A stretch of DNA of 64,000 nucleotides from Tunturiibacter empetritectus (GTDB lineage: Bacteria > Acidobacteriota > Terriglobia > Terriglobales > Acidobacteriaceae): the NCBI RefSeq assembly GCF_013410875.1, contig NZ_JACCCU010000002.1:248001-312000 (forward strand). Direction: 5' to 3'. Below are positions 1 to 11,947 of this stretch, in pieces; position 1 is the first letter of the stretch; every line of letters starts with the position of its first letter. A model generated the notes under the pieces. The model had not been told where the DNA came from. It saw only the letters and a program-made list of their open reading frames with translations, and made no database searches. Both the position numbers and the translations under genes were made by a program.

Positions 1-16
1 TACCGCGATTGTAGAC

Positions 17-1609
17 ATGAGAGTGAATGTGCCCACCGTAGCCCCCCAATTTATTCGTTCCCGTATCAGTAAAGTCTGCGTGCCCATCATCGGCGCCACG
101 CCTGCCGAGATGCTTGAAAAAGCCAGCGCCGTCGCCAAAGAAACTCCTTTCCTCGAGTTTCGCCTCGACTACCTGGAAAAGCCTCTCCTCGCCCTGCCAA
201 AGCTAAAGCACTTCCTCAGTGAAAATACCGCTGTCACTGCTATCGCGACCTGCCGCCGCGCCGCCAACGGCGGCAAATTCTCCGGCAATCTCGCCGCCGA
301 GATGGAGATTCTCTCCAAGGCAGGAACCTCCGGCTTCCACATCGTCGACCTTGAACTCGAATCCGCCGAGAGCCTGAAGAAAGGCGAGCTTCAGAAGCTG
401 CGCGATACAGGCATCGCTCTCATCGTCAGCCACCACGACTTCACCGCAACCAAAGATCTCGACGGCATCTTCAAGCGCATCGAGCCTTTCAAGGCAGACT
501 TCATCAAGATCGTCCCCACCGCCAAATCTCTTACCGACAACGTCACCCTCATGCGCTTCATCGAGCGGATGGACGATCACTCCAACATTGTCGCTGTCTG
601 TATGGGCGATGCGGGCATCATCTCGCGCGTCCTCGGCCTCCGCGCCGGCTCTGCCTTTACCTTCGCCGCAGCCACCGCTGGCGAAGAGACTGCCCCCGGC
701 CAGATCGCCGCCCGCACACTCATCGAAACCTATCGCATCGATCAAGTGGACGCAGCCACCAAGGTCTATGGCGTCGCCGGAAACCCTATCCGCAGCTCAC
801 TCTCTCCCATCATGATGAACACGGCCTTTCGCCGCGAGACCGTCAACGCCGTCTATCTCGCGCTTCAAGCCAATAAACTCTCCGACCTGCTCAAACTCGT
901 CCACGAGATCCCCATCCAAGGCCTTAGCGTCACCATGCCACTCAAGCAGGAGATCATGGCGCACCTCGAAAAGACCGATCCCCTCTCCGCCAAGATCGGC
1001 GCCTGCAACACCGTGCTACGTCAGGACGGCAAGCTCTATGGCTTCAACACGGACGTCGCCGGCATCACCGGCCCCATTGAGAAGCGCATGTCTCTTCGCG
1101 GAGCAAAGGCCCTTGTCCTCGGTGCCGGTGGAGCTGCTCGCGCTGCAGTCTTTGGGATGCGCGATAAGGGAGCAGACGTCTTCATCCTCAATCGCACCGC
1201 CGAAACAGCGCAGAAGCTGGCAAGGCAGTCCGGTTCGAAGACCATCAAGAAGGACGCCCTCGCCAAGACCACCTTCGACGTCATCGTCAATGCGACTCCC
1301 ATCAGCATGACCGGCATCAAGGGCGCGCCGGTCCTCGAAGCGGCAGACCTCAACACCAAACTGGTATTTGATCTCGTCTACAACCCGCTCGAAACGCCAC
1401 TGCTTCGTCTCGCGCGCCAACACAGCATCCCCATCATCACCGGCATCGAGATGTTCGTACAGCAGGGAGCGCGCCAGTTCGAGATCTTCACCGGAAAACC
1501 TGCTCCGGAAGAGGAGATGCTGCGGGTCGTCATCCACGCTCTACGCCAGCAGGCCGAGTCTGCTGCAGAGACACCGGCACCTACTGCCAAAACGAAAAAA
1601 GCTTCCTGA
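17..1609 (+). CDS. aroDE: Bifunctional 3-dehydroquinate dehydratase / shikimate dehydrogenase
   Basis: Fusion of two consecutive shikimate-pathway enzymes, converting 3-dehydroquinate to 3-dehydroshikimate and then, with NADPH, to shikimate in the cytoplasm. Residues about 20-240 are a type I dehydroquinase, with EFRLDYLE at 47-54, the general-base His in VSHHDF (about 140) and the Schiff-base Lys in FIKIV (164). Residues about 250-515 are shikimate dehydrogenase, with the shikimate-binding SSLSP (260-264), catalytic Lys 310 in VTMPLK, GFNTD (342-346) and the NADP-binding VLGAGGAARA (367-376). The reading frame is open to the window edge, so the true start could lie upstream; ATG 17 is simply the first start seen. 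A hairpin follows the stop. aroB and aroC are elsewhere in this window on their own. Confidence 0.95.
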   Translation: MRVNVPTVAPQFIRSRISKVCVPIIGATPAEMLEKASAVAKETPFLEFRLDYLEKPLLALPKLKHFLSENTAVTAIATCRRAANGGKFSGNLAAEMEILSKAGTSGFHIVDLELESAESLKKGELQKLRDTGIALIVSHHDFTATKDLDGIFKRIEPFKADFIKIVPTAKSLTDNVTLMRFIERMDDHSNIVAVCMGDAGIISRVLGLRAGSAFTFAAATAGEETAPGQIAARTLIETYRIDQVDAATKVYGVAGNPIRSSLSPIMMNTAFRRETVNAVYLALQANKLSDLLKLVHEIPIQGLSVTMPLKQEIMAHLEKTDPLSAKIGACNTVLRQDGKLYGFNTDVAGITGPIEKRMSLRGAKALVLGAGGAARAAVFGMRDKGADVFILNRTAETAQKLARQSGSKTIKKDALAKTTFDVIVNATPISMTGIKGAPVLEAADLNTKLVFDLVYNPLETPLLRLARQHSIPIITGIEMFVQQGARQFEIFTGKPAPEEEMLRVVIHALRQQAESAAETPAPTAKTKKAS

Positions 1610-1621
1610 TTGGACTGCTGC

Positions 1622-1662
1622 ACAGGAAAAAAATGGAACCCCGGCGATCCCGGGGTTTTCCC
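1622..1662 (+). terminator. Rho-independent terminator after aroDE
   Basis: The stem aaccccg/cggggtt (1637-1643 with 1651-1657) runs into a short T tract. It is flanked by a weaker outer pairing of acaggaaaa with ttttccctgt. It lies about 15 bases after the aroDE stop. Confidence 0.7.
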
Positions 1663-1819
1663 TGTCTTTGCTGGTGTTTTCGAGGGGTGTTTTAGAATTT
1701 CGCGTGTTTTCGTGTGGTGATTTTGTAGTGTGATCGTGGTGAGATGCGTGGTGGACGTGGCTCCCAAACAGCGTTCTCGGGGAACCTCAAAAATACGCCA
1801 AGATTTTTGATTATTTTTT

Positions 1820-1855
1820 CTAAAACAAAGGAGCCGCCTCGATCGAGGCGGCTCC
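1820..1855 (-). terminator. Terminator of the atp operon
   Basis: A perfect 26-base palindrome at 1830-1855 (ggagccgcctcga and its complement) is followed, on the minus strand, by TTTGTTTT. It lies just past the atpC stop, so it ends the seven-gene ATP synthase transcript. Confidence 0.85.
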
Positions 1856-1881
1856 TGATGGCTTGAGGACAGCAGACGGGC

Positions 1882-2325
1882 TTAGCTGCTCTTACCCTGC
1901 GCTGAAGCGAGCTTCTCCTCAGCCTTCCGGGTAACCGCATTGGCTTCGTCGTACTTCGCACCGTCGTCACCAGCCTCGTTCCAAAGCTTCTGACCCTCTT
2001 GAAGCTCCTTCTGGGCCTCGGCGGTGTCAATCTCGTTGGGATGCAGCGCGGTCTCCGCCAAGATCGTCACACGCTCCGGCAGCACCTCCACGAAGCCCCA
2101 GGCTACGAAAAACTTCTGATCGCCTGAGCTGCCACCATGTAAGCGCACCTCGCCCGCACCAAGCTCTGCGAGCAGGGGCGCCGCACCATAGAGCGCCTCC
2201 AGATATCCCGACATCGACGGCAACTCCACCGCCTCTGCCGTCGCATCCAGCAGAACACGGTCGGGAGTGACCAGCCGAACGCTGAGAAGACCAGATTGTT
2301 GTGTCTCTGCCATGTTTCCTTTCAT
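1882..2325 (-). CDS. atpC: ATP synthase F1 subunit epsilon
   Basis: The epsilon subunit of the F1 central stalk couples rotation to catalysis and can inhibit ATP hydrolysis. The 147-residue protein has the N-terminal beta-sandwich with the family pattern VRLVTPDRVLLDATAEAVELPSMSG near the start, followed by a helical C-terminal part rich in Ala, Glu and Lys. It is the last gene of atpF'-F-H-A-G-D-C and is followed by a strong terminator. It is separated from atpD by a 91-base gap filled with short inverted repeats, unlike the tight spacing between atpA and atpG. The length is normal for the family. Confidence 0.93.
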   Translation of the reverse strand: MKGNMAETQQSGLLSVRLVTPDRVLLDATAEAVELPSMSGYLEALYGAAPLLAELGAGEVRLHGGSSGDQKFFVAWGFVEVLPERVTILAETALHPNEIDTAEAQKELQEGQKLWNEAGDDGAKYDEANAVTRKAEEKLASAQGKSS

Positions 2326-2327
2326 AG

Positions 2328-2414
2328 CGAGTCAGCAAGTTAGCGAAAACTGGTCAGCTGACTTGCTGTTTTCTCTGCTAACTCGCTGACTTGCTGCACT
2401 TCGCTGACTCGCTG
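2328..2414. repeat. Short quasi-palindromic repeats between atpD and atpC
   Basis: The gap contains several copies, in both orientations, of a unit close to gctaactcgctgacttgctg. One orientation reads gcgagtcagcaagttagcg near 2330; the other recurs near 2371-2413. The arrangement can fold into a hairpin in the mRNA just upstream of atpC. Confidence 0.6.
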
Positions 2415-2416
2415 CT

Positions 2417-3871
<1,455 letters not shown>

Positions 3872-3890
3872 TTATTGCAGCCGTCTGTGC

Positions 3891-4982
3891 TTAGAGAGCA
3901 GCCGCGCCACTCACAATCTCAATAATTTCCTTGGTAATTGCTGCCTGACGTACGCGGTTCATGGTGAGGCTCAGGCTGTCGATCAGGTCGCCTGCGTTCT
4001 TGGTCGCAGCATCGGTTGCCGTCATACGCGCTGCGTGTTCTGCAGCGGTGGACTCGAGCAATGCATGAAAGATCACTGTCGTCACATAACGCGGCATCAG
4101 GTGACGGAAGAGTCTCTCCGGCGATTGGTCGAAGATGTCATCGACATCGGCGGTGCCAAACTTCTTGGCTTCTTCTTCCATCTCGCTGGCTTCGGGTACA
4201 TGAACGCTGATGCCTTCCGACTGCGCTGCCTTAACAGCCGCATCGCGCTCTTCCTGGGTCGGCTCCTGAGAAGACTCAACGTTGTGAGCTCCAAGCTCGA
4301 CAATCGGCAGCAACTTTTCTACAACGATTCTCTGCTGCAGCACAGATTTGAACTCGTTGTAGACGAGATAGACAGAGTCAATCTCCGACCGTTCGTAACG
4401 TTCGATGATGGAGTGCGCCAGCTTGGAGACAGCTTCAAATTCGGTCTTGACGAGAAGGTCCGGATGCTCCGCTGCAACTTCGATCTGTGCTGCGCGATGG
4501 CGAATCGTATCGTAGTGTATTGCGAGATCGTTGTCGTAGTGCTCTTCTGTCTTCTCGTAGTTCGCCGCTGGAAACTTCCTCTTGTAAAAGCCAATCGCCT
4601 TTTTCCCAATGGGCTCAAGGTCGATGTTCTGTCCTCTCGCCACGCGAGCGTCGATGAACTTCTGCGCTGCTTTGCCAACGTTCGAGTTGAAGCCGCCTGC
4701 AAATCCCTTATCGCCTGCGATCACGACGACGAGTACGTTCTTCTCTTCGCGCTCAATCAGCAGGGGATGAAGAATCTCGCCGGTCTGCTCGTTGTAGATA
4801 TCGGTGCGGCGCACCAGAGACTCCAGCACGTTGATCAGCATCTGGGCGTAGGGTCGTGCCTGCATGGCACGCTCCTGCGCACGGCGCAGCTTAGCCGCCG
4901 AGACCATCTTCATGGCCTTCGTGATCTGCCGCGTGTTCTTCACACTGCGGATGCGACGACGTAAATCGAGTACGTTTGCCAT
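3891..4982 (-). CDS. atpG: ATP synthase F1 subunit gamma
   Basis: Gamma subunit, the rotating shaft of F1. The N-terminus (RRRIRSVKNTRQITKAMKMV) and the C-terminus (NRVRQAAITKEIIEIVSGA) are the classic paired coiled-coil ends. At 363 residues it is about 70 longer than most bacterial gamma subunits. The extra residues lie around 225-290 and are acidic (for example EPTQEERDAA and EMEEEAKKFG), which suggests an insertion in the globular domain. It sits between atpA and atpD, three bases after atpA. The function is clear; the role of the insertion is unknown. Confidence 0.95.
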   Translation of the reverse strand: MANVLDLRRRIRSVKNTRQITKAMKMVSAAKLRRAQERAMQARPYAQMLINVLESLVRRTDIYNEQTGEILHPLLIEREEKNVLVVVIAGDKGFAGGFNSNVGKAAQKFIDARVARGQNIDLEPIGKKAIGFYKRKFPAANYEKTEEHYDNDLAIHYDTIRHRAAQIEVAAEHPDLLVKTEFEAVSKLAHSIIERYERSEIDSVYLVYNEFKSVLQQRIVVEKLLPIVELGAHNVESSQEPTQEERDAAVKAAQSEGISVHVPEASEMEEEAKKFGTADVDDIFDQSPERLFRHLMPRYVTTVIFHALLESTAAEHAARMTATDAATKNAGDLIDSLSLTMNRVRQAAITKEIIEIVSGAAAL

Positions 4983-4985
4983 GGT

Positions 4986-6554
<1,569 letters not shown>

Positions 6555-6607
6555 CTACTCGATTCGTGTCAAACCTTCAAAAACTTAGCGCCGTCGCCGG
6601 CAAGACT

Positions 6608-7147
6608 CTACGCGTTCACAAGCTTCTGCTTCAACTGCTGCAACTGTCCGCGGATGGACCCGTCGTACACCGTGGAACCAAGCCGCACTACAGCTCCACC
6701 CAACAGAGTTGCATCCTGGAGATAAGTGGCCCGAACGCGACCCCCCGCGAGCTTCGCAACCTGAGCCTCGAGTTCGGCACGATCCTGATCATTCAACGGC
6801 CGGGCGCTGGTAATCTCCGCCTCCGCCATGTTCGATTGCTCATCGGCAAGGACGTGGTACTCCTCGAGAATCTCGTTCAACTCATCGAGGCGCTGATGAT
6901 CCATGATCACTGCAATAAAATTTCGCACCTGCGGGAACATCCCGATGCGTCCTGCAATCGCATCGAGCACCTTCAACTTCTGTTCGTTCGCAATCGACGG
7001 ATTCATCAAAACTTCACGAAGGTCATGACTACCCGCGAACGTTCCACTGAAATCACGAAGCTGTTGTTGTGCCGCGGCTGCATCAAGGTGCGCAGAGGCA
7101 GCCACTGCGGCAAACGCGTGAGCGTAACGCAACGAAAGGACAGACAT
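6608..7147 (-). CDS. atpH: ATP synthase subunit delta
   Basis: Delta subunit, joining the peripheral stalk (b and b') to the top of F1. The 179-residue protein matches the family in length, with an N-terminal helical bundle starting MSVLSLRYAHAFA and the conserved C-terminal part GGAVVRLGSTVYDGSIRGQL, close to the family signature G-G-x-x-x-x-x-G-x-x-x-x-D-x-S. Its first base coincides with the last base of atpF, implying translational coupling between stalk subunits. Confidence 0.95.
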   Translation of the reverse strand: MSVLSLRYAHAFAAVAASAHLDAAAAQQQLRDFSGTFAGSHDLREVLMNPSIANEQKLKVLDAIAGRIGMFPQVRNFIAVIMDHQRLDELNEILEEYHVLADEQSNMAEAEITSARPLNDQDRAELEAQVAKLAGGRVRATYLQDATLLGGAVVRLGSTVYDGSIRGQLQQLKQKLVNA

Positions 7148-7872
7148 CAGTTTTGTCCTTTCTTCGAATCGTCGCCGGTCAACCGCTGCGCAAAGCTCTG
7201 GATCAACAGACGGTCAGTCTCCGCCGTGACTACCAGCTTGCGTGCTGCCTGTTCGATAGCAAGCTCTGCCGCATACTGCTGTATCTGTCGCTGCGCAAGA
7301 GCCGTCGCGGCAGTAATCTCCTGCTCGGCTGCCGCCAGAATCTTCTGCTTTTCCTCTTCCACGCTGGCCGCAATGCGCTGTTCATCGAGCGCGGAGTCCT
7401 TCTCTGCCTGGGAGCGCATGGCCGCGATCTGGCTGTCCAGCTTGCTTAGGCGAGCTTCTACACTGTTCAACCTGGCATTGGCATCTTCGGTCGCAGTGCG
7501 CGCATCCACGAGCTGCTTCTGAATCAATGTGCTCCGATTACGAAAGGTCTTCGGCAACGTCTTCGCCAGAAACCACCCTACGAGCGCGGCTAGAACTACA
7601 AAGTTGGCAACCGTAAACGCCGTAGCCGCCTGCTCCGCGTTCAAACCAACCTTCGCCCCAAGAGCGCGCACCGTGGCCGAATGAAGGTACTTGTCGTTTT
7701 CGTCTTCTTCCTGTTGATTCTTCTCGGAGGACTGCGTCTCGGAGACGGCGGGCCGATCAGTGCCTGCGCTGGGAGCACCTGCATCCTGTGCCTTCCCATG
7801 GCGTACTGGCGCGAAGAGAAATCCAAGCAAGAAAACAGCAGGCAAAAGCCTCTTCACAAAAGAATTCTTCAC
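7147..7872 (-). CDS. atpF: ATP synthase F0 subunit b, with N-terminal signal-like extension
   Basis: One of two b-type stator subunits, with a membrane anchor and a long helical stalk. Residues 1-30 look like a cleavable signal peptide (MKNSFVKRLLPAVFLLGFLFAPVRHGKAQD). An acidic, glutamine-rich linker to about residue 62 follows, then the usual b-subunit anchor near 85-105 and a coiled coil to about 225. At 241 residues it is about 80 longer than a plain b subunit because of this extension. It overlaps atpF' by four bases and atpH by one. The extension suggests that the N-terminus is processed or placed outside the membrane; that is inference. Confidence 0.9.
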   Translation of the reverse strand: MKNSFVKRLLPAVFLLGFLFAPVRHGKAQDAGAPSAGTDRPAVSETQSSEKNQQEEDENDKYLHSATVRALGAKVGLNAEQAATAFTVANFVVLAALVGWFLAKTLPKTFRNRSTLIQKQLVDARTATEDANARLNSVEARLSKLDSQIAAMRSQAEKDSALDEQRIAASVEEEKQKILAAAEQEITAATALAQRQIQQYAAELAIEQAARKLVVTAETDRLLIQSFAQRLTGDDSKKGQN

Positions 7873-8336
7873 TGCGCAACCTCCGCTGCCTGAACTCCAG
7901 CTGGAAGCACCGCATTGAGAACCCGCGAGCTTAACTCTTCGCTCATTCCTGCAATCTGCAGCCGCGCCTCATGAGCACTCTGCTCTATCTCCTGCTTGGC
8001 TCCATGAACTCGGTCCTGCGTCTGCTGACGGGCCTGGGCGAGTGCTGCCTCCCGCTCCGCATTCCACTGCTTCAGCTTCTTATCGCGCATCTGGAAGATC
8101 TCAACCCTGGCGTGGCGCAACTTCTCTTCATAAGCCGCGGTCTCCGCCTCCGCTGCGGCAATCGCTCTCCGAGCCTGCTCAAGAGCACCTGAGGTACGGG
8201 CGCGCCGCTCAGCCAGCACGCGATCCAGCGGACGTCGAACAATCAGCCCATAAGCCACCACCAGCAAGATAAACAAGACCATCGTCGGCACGGAGCCGAG
8301 CACAAGTCCACCGAGTTGATTCAGTATCTGATCCAT
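7869..8336 (-). CDS. atpF': ATP synthase F0 subunit b' (second b-type subunit)
   Basis: First gene of the operon. The 155-residue protein has one membrane helix near residues 12-33 (GSVPTMVLFILLVVAYGLIV) followed by the family signature RRPLDRVLAERRARTSGALEQAR and a long coiled coil. With the following atpF gene it forms a b/b' heterodimeric stator, as in cyanobacteria and several other phyla. No a or c subunit gene (atpB, atpE) lies nearby, so F0 is completed from another locus. Confidence 0.92.
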   Translation of the reverse strand: MDQILNQLGGLVLGSVPTMVLFILLVVAYGLIVRRPLDRVLAERRARTSGALEQARRAIAAAEAETAAYEEKLRHARVEIFQMRDKKLKQWNAEREAALAQARQQTQDRVHGAKQEIEQSAHEARLQIAGMSEELSSRVLNAVLPAGVQAAEVAQ

Positions 8337-8699
8337 GAATGGGGTCGGCCGGGGCCGCTTGAAAGTCCTGTCGTGAGCGGTCTCACACCGCTACTCTGTT
8401 CCAGAAATCACTGGCGCAGGCGCTGCATGATAGTTCGAGGTACACCTAGTTTTAGCAAAGCGGTTACAAGGGTGTCAACCAATCACCTGATGAATATCGG
8501 CCATCGTGAACGGTATTCGCACGTGGTTCACTCCCAAGCCCTTGAGCCAATTATTTGCACGTTTCCTTTGACTTCCTCGGGCAAAGGACTAGACTTTGAT
8601 GTACCACCTGGACCCTAAGCTCTGGGTCACATAGGTCGCGTGATTGGGGACACCACCTCCGCTCCCCGTCAGGCGGCCTATGCTAGTTAAGGGTGTCTT
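8337..8699. other. Intergenic region upstream of the atp operon with several hairpins
   Basis: No convincing protein gene is seen. Next to atpF' lies the probable atp promoter. Farther out are three inverted repeats: gtgaac/gttcac near 8507-8532, gaccc/gggtc near 8611-8631, and a longer stem cataggtcgc/gcggcctatg near 8631-8684 that encloses gggga/tcccc. The longest stem has a T-G wobble if read on the plus strand and a C-A mismatch if read on the minus strand. An independent small RNA is possible but unproven; no clear terminator was found. Confidence 0.4.
8449..8478 (-). promoter_or_regulatory. Probable sigma-70-type promoter of the atp operon
   Basis: On the minus strand TTGACA (8478-8473) is followed after 18 bases by TAAAAC (8454-8449). 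This is a full -35 consensus with a fair -10, placed about 115 bases before the atpF' start. Confidence 0.55.
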
Positions 8700-10157
8700 C
8701 TATTCAATCGCCCGTTCCCGGAATCTTCTGAATCTGTTCAGCAATGAAGCGGGCCCTCGTGCCGTAACGTAGGCAAGATTTCCCTCGAAGCGCTTTCCCT
8801 CTACCACCGCCCCTGCCTCCAACGCCGCCAGTACGGCTCCCTCCGACTGCGGCAGACGAAACTGCATCTCAATCAGCGGATCGACAACCAATGCAGCATC
8901 GATCGCTGCCAGCAGATGGTCCAGCCCCAGCTTTTTCAGTCCCGAGACCGCGATACTTCCGGGCGCTCCCATGGGCATCCCTTCGTCATTCCCAACCAGG
9001 TCGATCTTGTTCAGCACCTCGATCACAGGCTTCTTCGAAACGTCCAACTCCGCCAGGACCTTCTCAACCTGAGTCTTCTGCTCATCCACCATGGGACTCG
9101 AAGCGTCGCGAATATGCAGCAGCAGCTCCGCGCGCTCTACCTCCTCCAGCGTCGCCCGAAAGCTGGTAACCAGCGTGTGCGGCAGGTTGCGAATAAATCC
9201 CACCGTATCCGACAGCAGAATCTTTCTCCGCGAAGGCAGCGTCAACTGACGCAGCTTGGGATCGAGCGTAGCAAACATCCGCGCAGACTCCAGCACTCCC
9301 GCCTCGGTCAGCGCATTGAACAGTGTGCTCTTCCCCGCATTCGTATAGCCCACCAGCGCAACCACAGGGACCGGCACCGCCTCTCTCCGCTGCCTTTGCT
9401 GCCTGCGAATTCGCCGCACTGACTCCAGCTGCTCCTTCACATGGTCGATGCGCAGATTGATCTTCCGTCGATCCGTCTCCAGCTGCGTCTCACCCGGTCC
9501 ACGGGTCCCGATGCCGCCGCCCAGCTGCGACATCGACTTCCCCCGCCCAGCCAGCCGGGGAAGCTGGTACTCCAGTTGTGCCAACTCCACCTGCAGCTGA
9601 CCCTCCCGCGTCCGCGCGTGTCTTGCGAAGATATCCAGAATCAGCTGCGTTCGGTCGATGACCCGGCAAGGCAGCTTCGCCTCCAGGTTTCTCAGCTGCG
9701 ACGGCGACAGATCGTGATCGAACAGAACCAGGTCAGCCCCGGTCGAGGCAATCACGCCCTCGATCTCCTCCAACTTGCCTTGCCCCACCAGCGTCGCAGG
9801 ATCTGGCCTCGGCCGCCGTTGAATGAGGGTCGCAGCCACCTCGGCTCCCGCGCTTCTCGCCAGCTCTTCAAACTCCGCCAGCGAAGCATCGAAGTCAAGG
9901 TCAGCCACAGCCTTAGGCGCCACAGAAAGATCGAGGCCATCCAGCGCAGTACCAGCCGAGACCGCAGCTGCGGTCTTTGCCAGTCTCGCTGCAGCAGTCA
10001 GCTTGCGCCGCTCCCCGGTAAACTCCACTGCGACCAGAACGGCGCGCTCCGCCTGGGGCAGATCACCCCGCCCATGGCGCATCGCAGCCTCGTGCGCCTC
10101 CACCAGACTGCGCCTCGCAGGCTTCCTTCCATTCCTCTTTCCATCTTCAGTTGTCAA
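8700..10157 (-). CDS. hflX: Ribosome-associated GTPase HflX
   Basis: HflX is a GTPase that binds the 50S subunit and splits or rescues stalled ribosomes, notably under heat stress. The 485-residue protein has the N-terminal HflX domain up to about 260, with the family stretch [20 protein letters not shown] at 212-231. The GTPase domain follows: G1 GYTNAGKST at 270-278, G3 DTVGF at 317-321 and G4 NKID near 380. The gene begins three bases after the hfq stop, the classic hfq-hflX pairing. Length and motifs are normal. Confidence 0.96.
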   Translation of the reverse strand: MTTEDGKRNGRKPARRSLVEAHEAAMRHGRGDLPQAERAVLVAVEFTGERRKLTAAARLAKTAAAVSAGTALDGLDLSVAPKAVADLDFDASLAEFEELARSAGAEVAATLIQRRPRPDPATLVGQGKLEEIEGVIASTGADLVLFDHDLSPSQLRNLEAKLPCRVIDRTQLILDIFARHARTREGQLQVELAQLEYQLPRLAGRGKSMSQLGGGIGTRGPGETQLETDRRKINLRIDHVKEQLESVRRIRRQQRQRREAVPVPVVALVGYTNAGKSTLFNALTEAGVLESARMFATLDPKLRQLTLPSRRKILLSDTVGFIRNLPHTLVTSFRATLEEVERAELLLHIRDASSPMVDEQKTQVEKVLAELDVSKKPVIEVLNKIDLVGNDEGMPMGAPGSIAVSGLKKLGLDHLLAAIDAALVVDPLIEMQFRLPQSEGAVLAALEAGAVVEGKRFEGNLAYVTARGPASLLNRFRRFRERAIE

Positions 10158-10160
10158 CGG

Positions 10161-10481
10161 CTAGCGGCCTTGTGTCCCTGTCGCCTCTTGTACTGGCCCA
10201 CCGGCAGGGGCTGAACCTACCGCCGCCCGCACCTCTGGCTTCGCATCACTCCGCACATCCCCATGCGCCCCTGCTCGCCCACTCACCACCGTCGAGATCG
10301 CATGTTTGAAGATCAGCTGTTCCTGGCTGTTGTTCTCCAGCAACACCGAGTACTTATCGAACGACCGAATCTTCCCTGTCAGCTTCACGCCGCTTACCAG
10401 GTAAATCGTGATCGGACTCTTATCTTTTCGCACTGTATTGAGAAAAGTATCCTGAATGTTCTGTGCCGGCTTTGATTCCAT
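10161..10481 (-). CDS. hfq: RNA chaperone Hfq
   Basis: Hexameric Sm-like protein that pairs small RNAs with mRNAs. The 106-residue protein shows Sm1 ([21 protein letters not shown], about 22-42) and Sm2 with the KHAIST box (IFKHAISTV, about 58-66); the usual Tyr before KH is Phe here. A disordered Gly/Ala-rich tail of about 40 residues follows. AGGAG lies about nine bases before the ATG. A possible TTGACA -35 lies about 110 bases upstream (10588-10593, minus strand). It is co-transcribed with hflX. Confidence 0.93.
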   Translation of the reverse strand: MESKPAQNIQDTFLNTVRKDKSPITIYLVSGVKLTGKIRSFDKYSVLLENNSQEQLIFKHAISTVVSGRAGAHGDVRSDAKPEVRAAVGSAPAGGPVQEATGTQGR

Positions 10482-10727
10482 GGGGCCGATCTCCTTTATT
10501 CAAATGTTCATACTGCGATGAGGTTCTGCCGTGACCCATCGGCTTCAGAACAAAACTCAGCGCAAACGCCAAGTCTGAAGCCAAGACTGTCAACAATACG
10601 AGCATCGACGGCAATAATCAACCTGGCCCGTCACATGGTAGAGACGAACGCAATACTTCCTTAGACGCATTGCAAGACGGAACGGCAGTCTGGCGCAGTC
10701 TCCGCAGCGACATACGAGCGATATACC

Positions 10728-11903
10728 ATGGCAGATGTGACCATCCGCAAGCCGCAACCCGTTCCAATGCTTGACTTCTCCCGCCAGTTCGCCGTCCTCC
10801 GGCAGGAGATCTTCGACTCCATCGAAGCCGTCTGCACGTCGCAGCACTTCATCCTTGGCCCCCAGGTCACCAGCTTCGAACACGCCGCTGCCACTGCCTG
10901 CGCAGCTCCTCACGCCATCGGCTGCGCCAGCGGCACCGACGCCATCTGGCTCGCTCTCGCCGCCGCAAACGTCGGCCCCGGCGACGCGGTCATCACCACC
11001 CCCTTCAGCTTCTTCGCCACTGTCAGCGCCATCCTCCGCTGCGGCGCCACACCTTTGCTGGCCGACATCGACCCTGCCACCTTCAACCTCTCAGCCCCGG
11101 CCGTCGCGAAACTCCTCGACTCTCCCGTGGGCCGCAACGTCAAAGCCATCCTCCCCGTTCACCTCTACGGCCAGTGCGCCGATTGGGACGCATTCACCGC
11201 ACTGAAACAAAACCACAAACTCCTGCTCATCGAAGATGCCGCCCAGGCCTTCGGAGCCACATGGAACGGAGTCCCCGCAGGAGCCCTTGGAGATGCAGCC
11301 GCCTTCAGCTTCTATCCCACAAAAAATCTAAGTGCCATGGGAGATGCCGGCCTCGTCACCACCACTTCCGCCGCAATCGACGATCATGCCCGCGTCCTCC
11401 GCGCCCACGGCATGCGCCGCCGCTACTATCACGAGGAGATCGGTTGGAACTCCCGCCTCGACTCCATTCAAGCCGCTGTCCTCGAGGTCAAACTCCGTTA
11501 TCTGCCAAAGTGGAACCAGCAGCGCCGCGACCACGCTGCCCGCTACGACCAGCTCTTCCACAAAGCCAACCTCACCGCAGACAGCACAGCCAGTACCGAC
11601 AAAGGCATCGTCCTCCCAATCACCGACCCGCGCGCCGGCCACGTCTTCCACCAGTACGTCATCCGCACACCCCGCCGCGACGAACTCCGCCAATACCTTA
11701 CAGATCGAAAGATCGGCAGCGAGATCTACTACCCCGTCCCCTTGCATCTGCAGACCAGTCTCTCCTACCTCAGCTACAAGCAGGGCGACTTCCCCATCAG
11801 CGAAGCCGCTGCCGATGAAGTCCTGGCCCTCCCTATGTATCCCGAGCTACGCGAAGACGAGCAGCAAACCGTAGTCGACACGATAGCCAGCTTCTATCAG
11901 TAA
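10728..11903 (+). CDS. DegT/DnrJ/EryC1/StrS-family PLP-dependent sugar aminotransferase
   Basis: Fold type I PLP enzyme that transaminates keto-sugar nucleotides for surface polysaccharides. The 391-residue protein has the substrate/cofactor segment GCASGTDAIWLAL (65-77), Asp 170 in IEDAAQAFGA that contacts the PLP ring nitrogen, and the Schiff-base Lys 199 in FYPTKNLSAMGD. These positions match the WecE/PglE/StrS group. No sugar-biosynthesis partners are adjacent: hfq lies divergently upstream and a lipoprotein converges downstream. The exact sugar substrate cannot be read from the sequence. Confidence 0.9.
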   Translation: MADVTIRKPQPVPMLDFSRQFAVLRQEIFDSIEAVCTSQHFILGPQVTSFEHAAATACAAPHAIGCASGTDAIWLALAAANVGPGDAVITTPFSFFATVSAILRCGATPLLADIDPATFNLSAPAVAKLLDSPVGRNVKAILPVHLYGQCADWDAFTALKQNHKLLLIEDAAQAFGATWNGVPAGALGDAAAFSFYPTKNLSAMGDAGLVTTTSAAIDDHARVLRAHGMRRRYYHEEIGWNSRLDSIQAAVLEVKLRYLPKWNQQRRDHAARYDQLFHKANLTADSTASTDKGIVLPITDPRAGHVFHQYVIRTPRRDELRQYLTDRKIGSEIYYPVPLHLQTSLSYLSYKQGDFPISEAAADEVLALPMYPELREDEQQTVVDTIASFYQ

Positions 11904-11947
11904 AAACCTTCTTAGTCATCCGCGGAAGTCTGCACGCCAGACACACC

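Noticed and set aside
8611-8690. Possible SRP RNA (CAGGTCC-like fragments here and at 50480)
   Set aside because: The GGAA tetraloop and the conserved asymmetric internal loop of SRP RNA are missing in both places.
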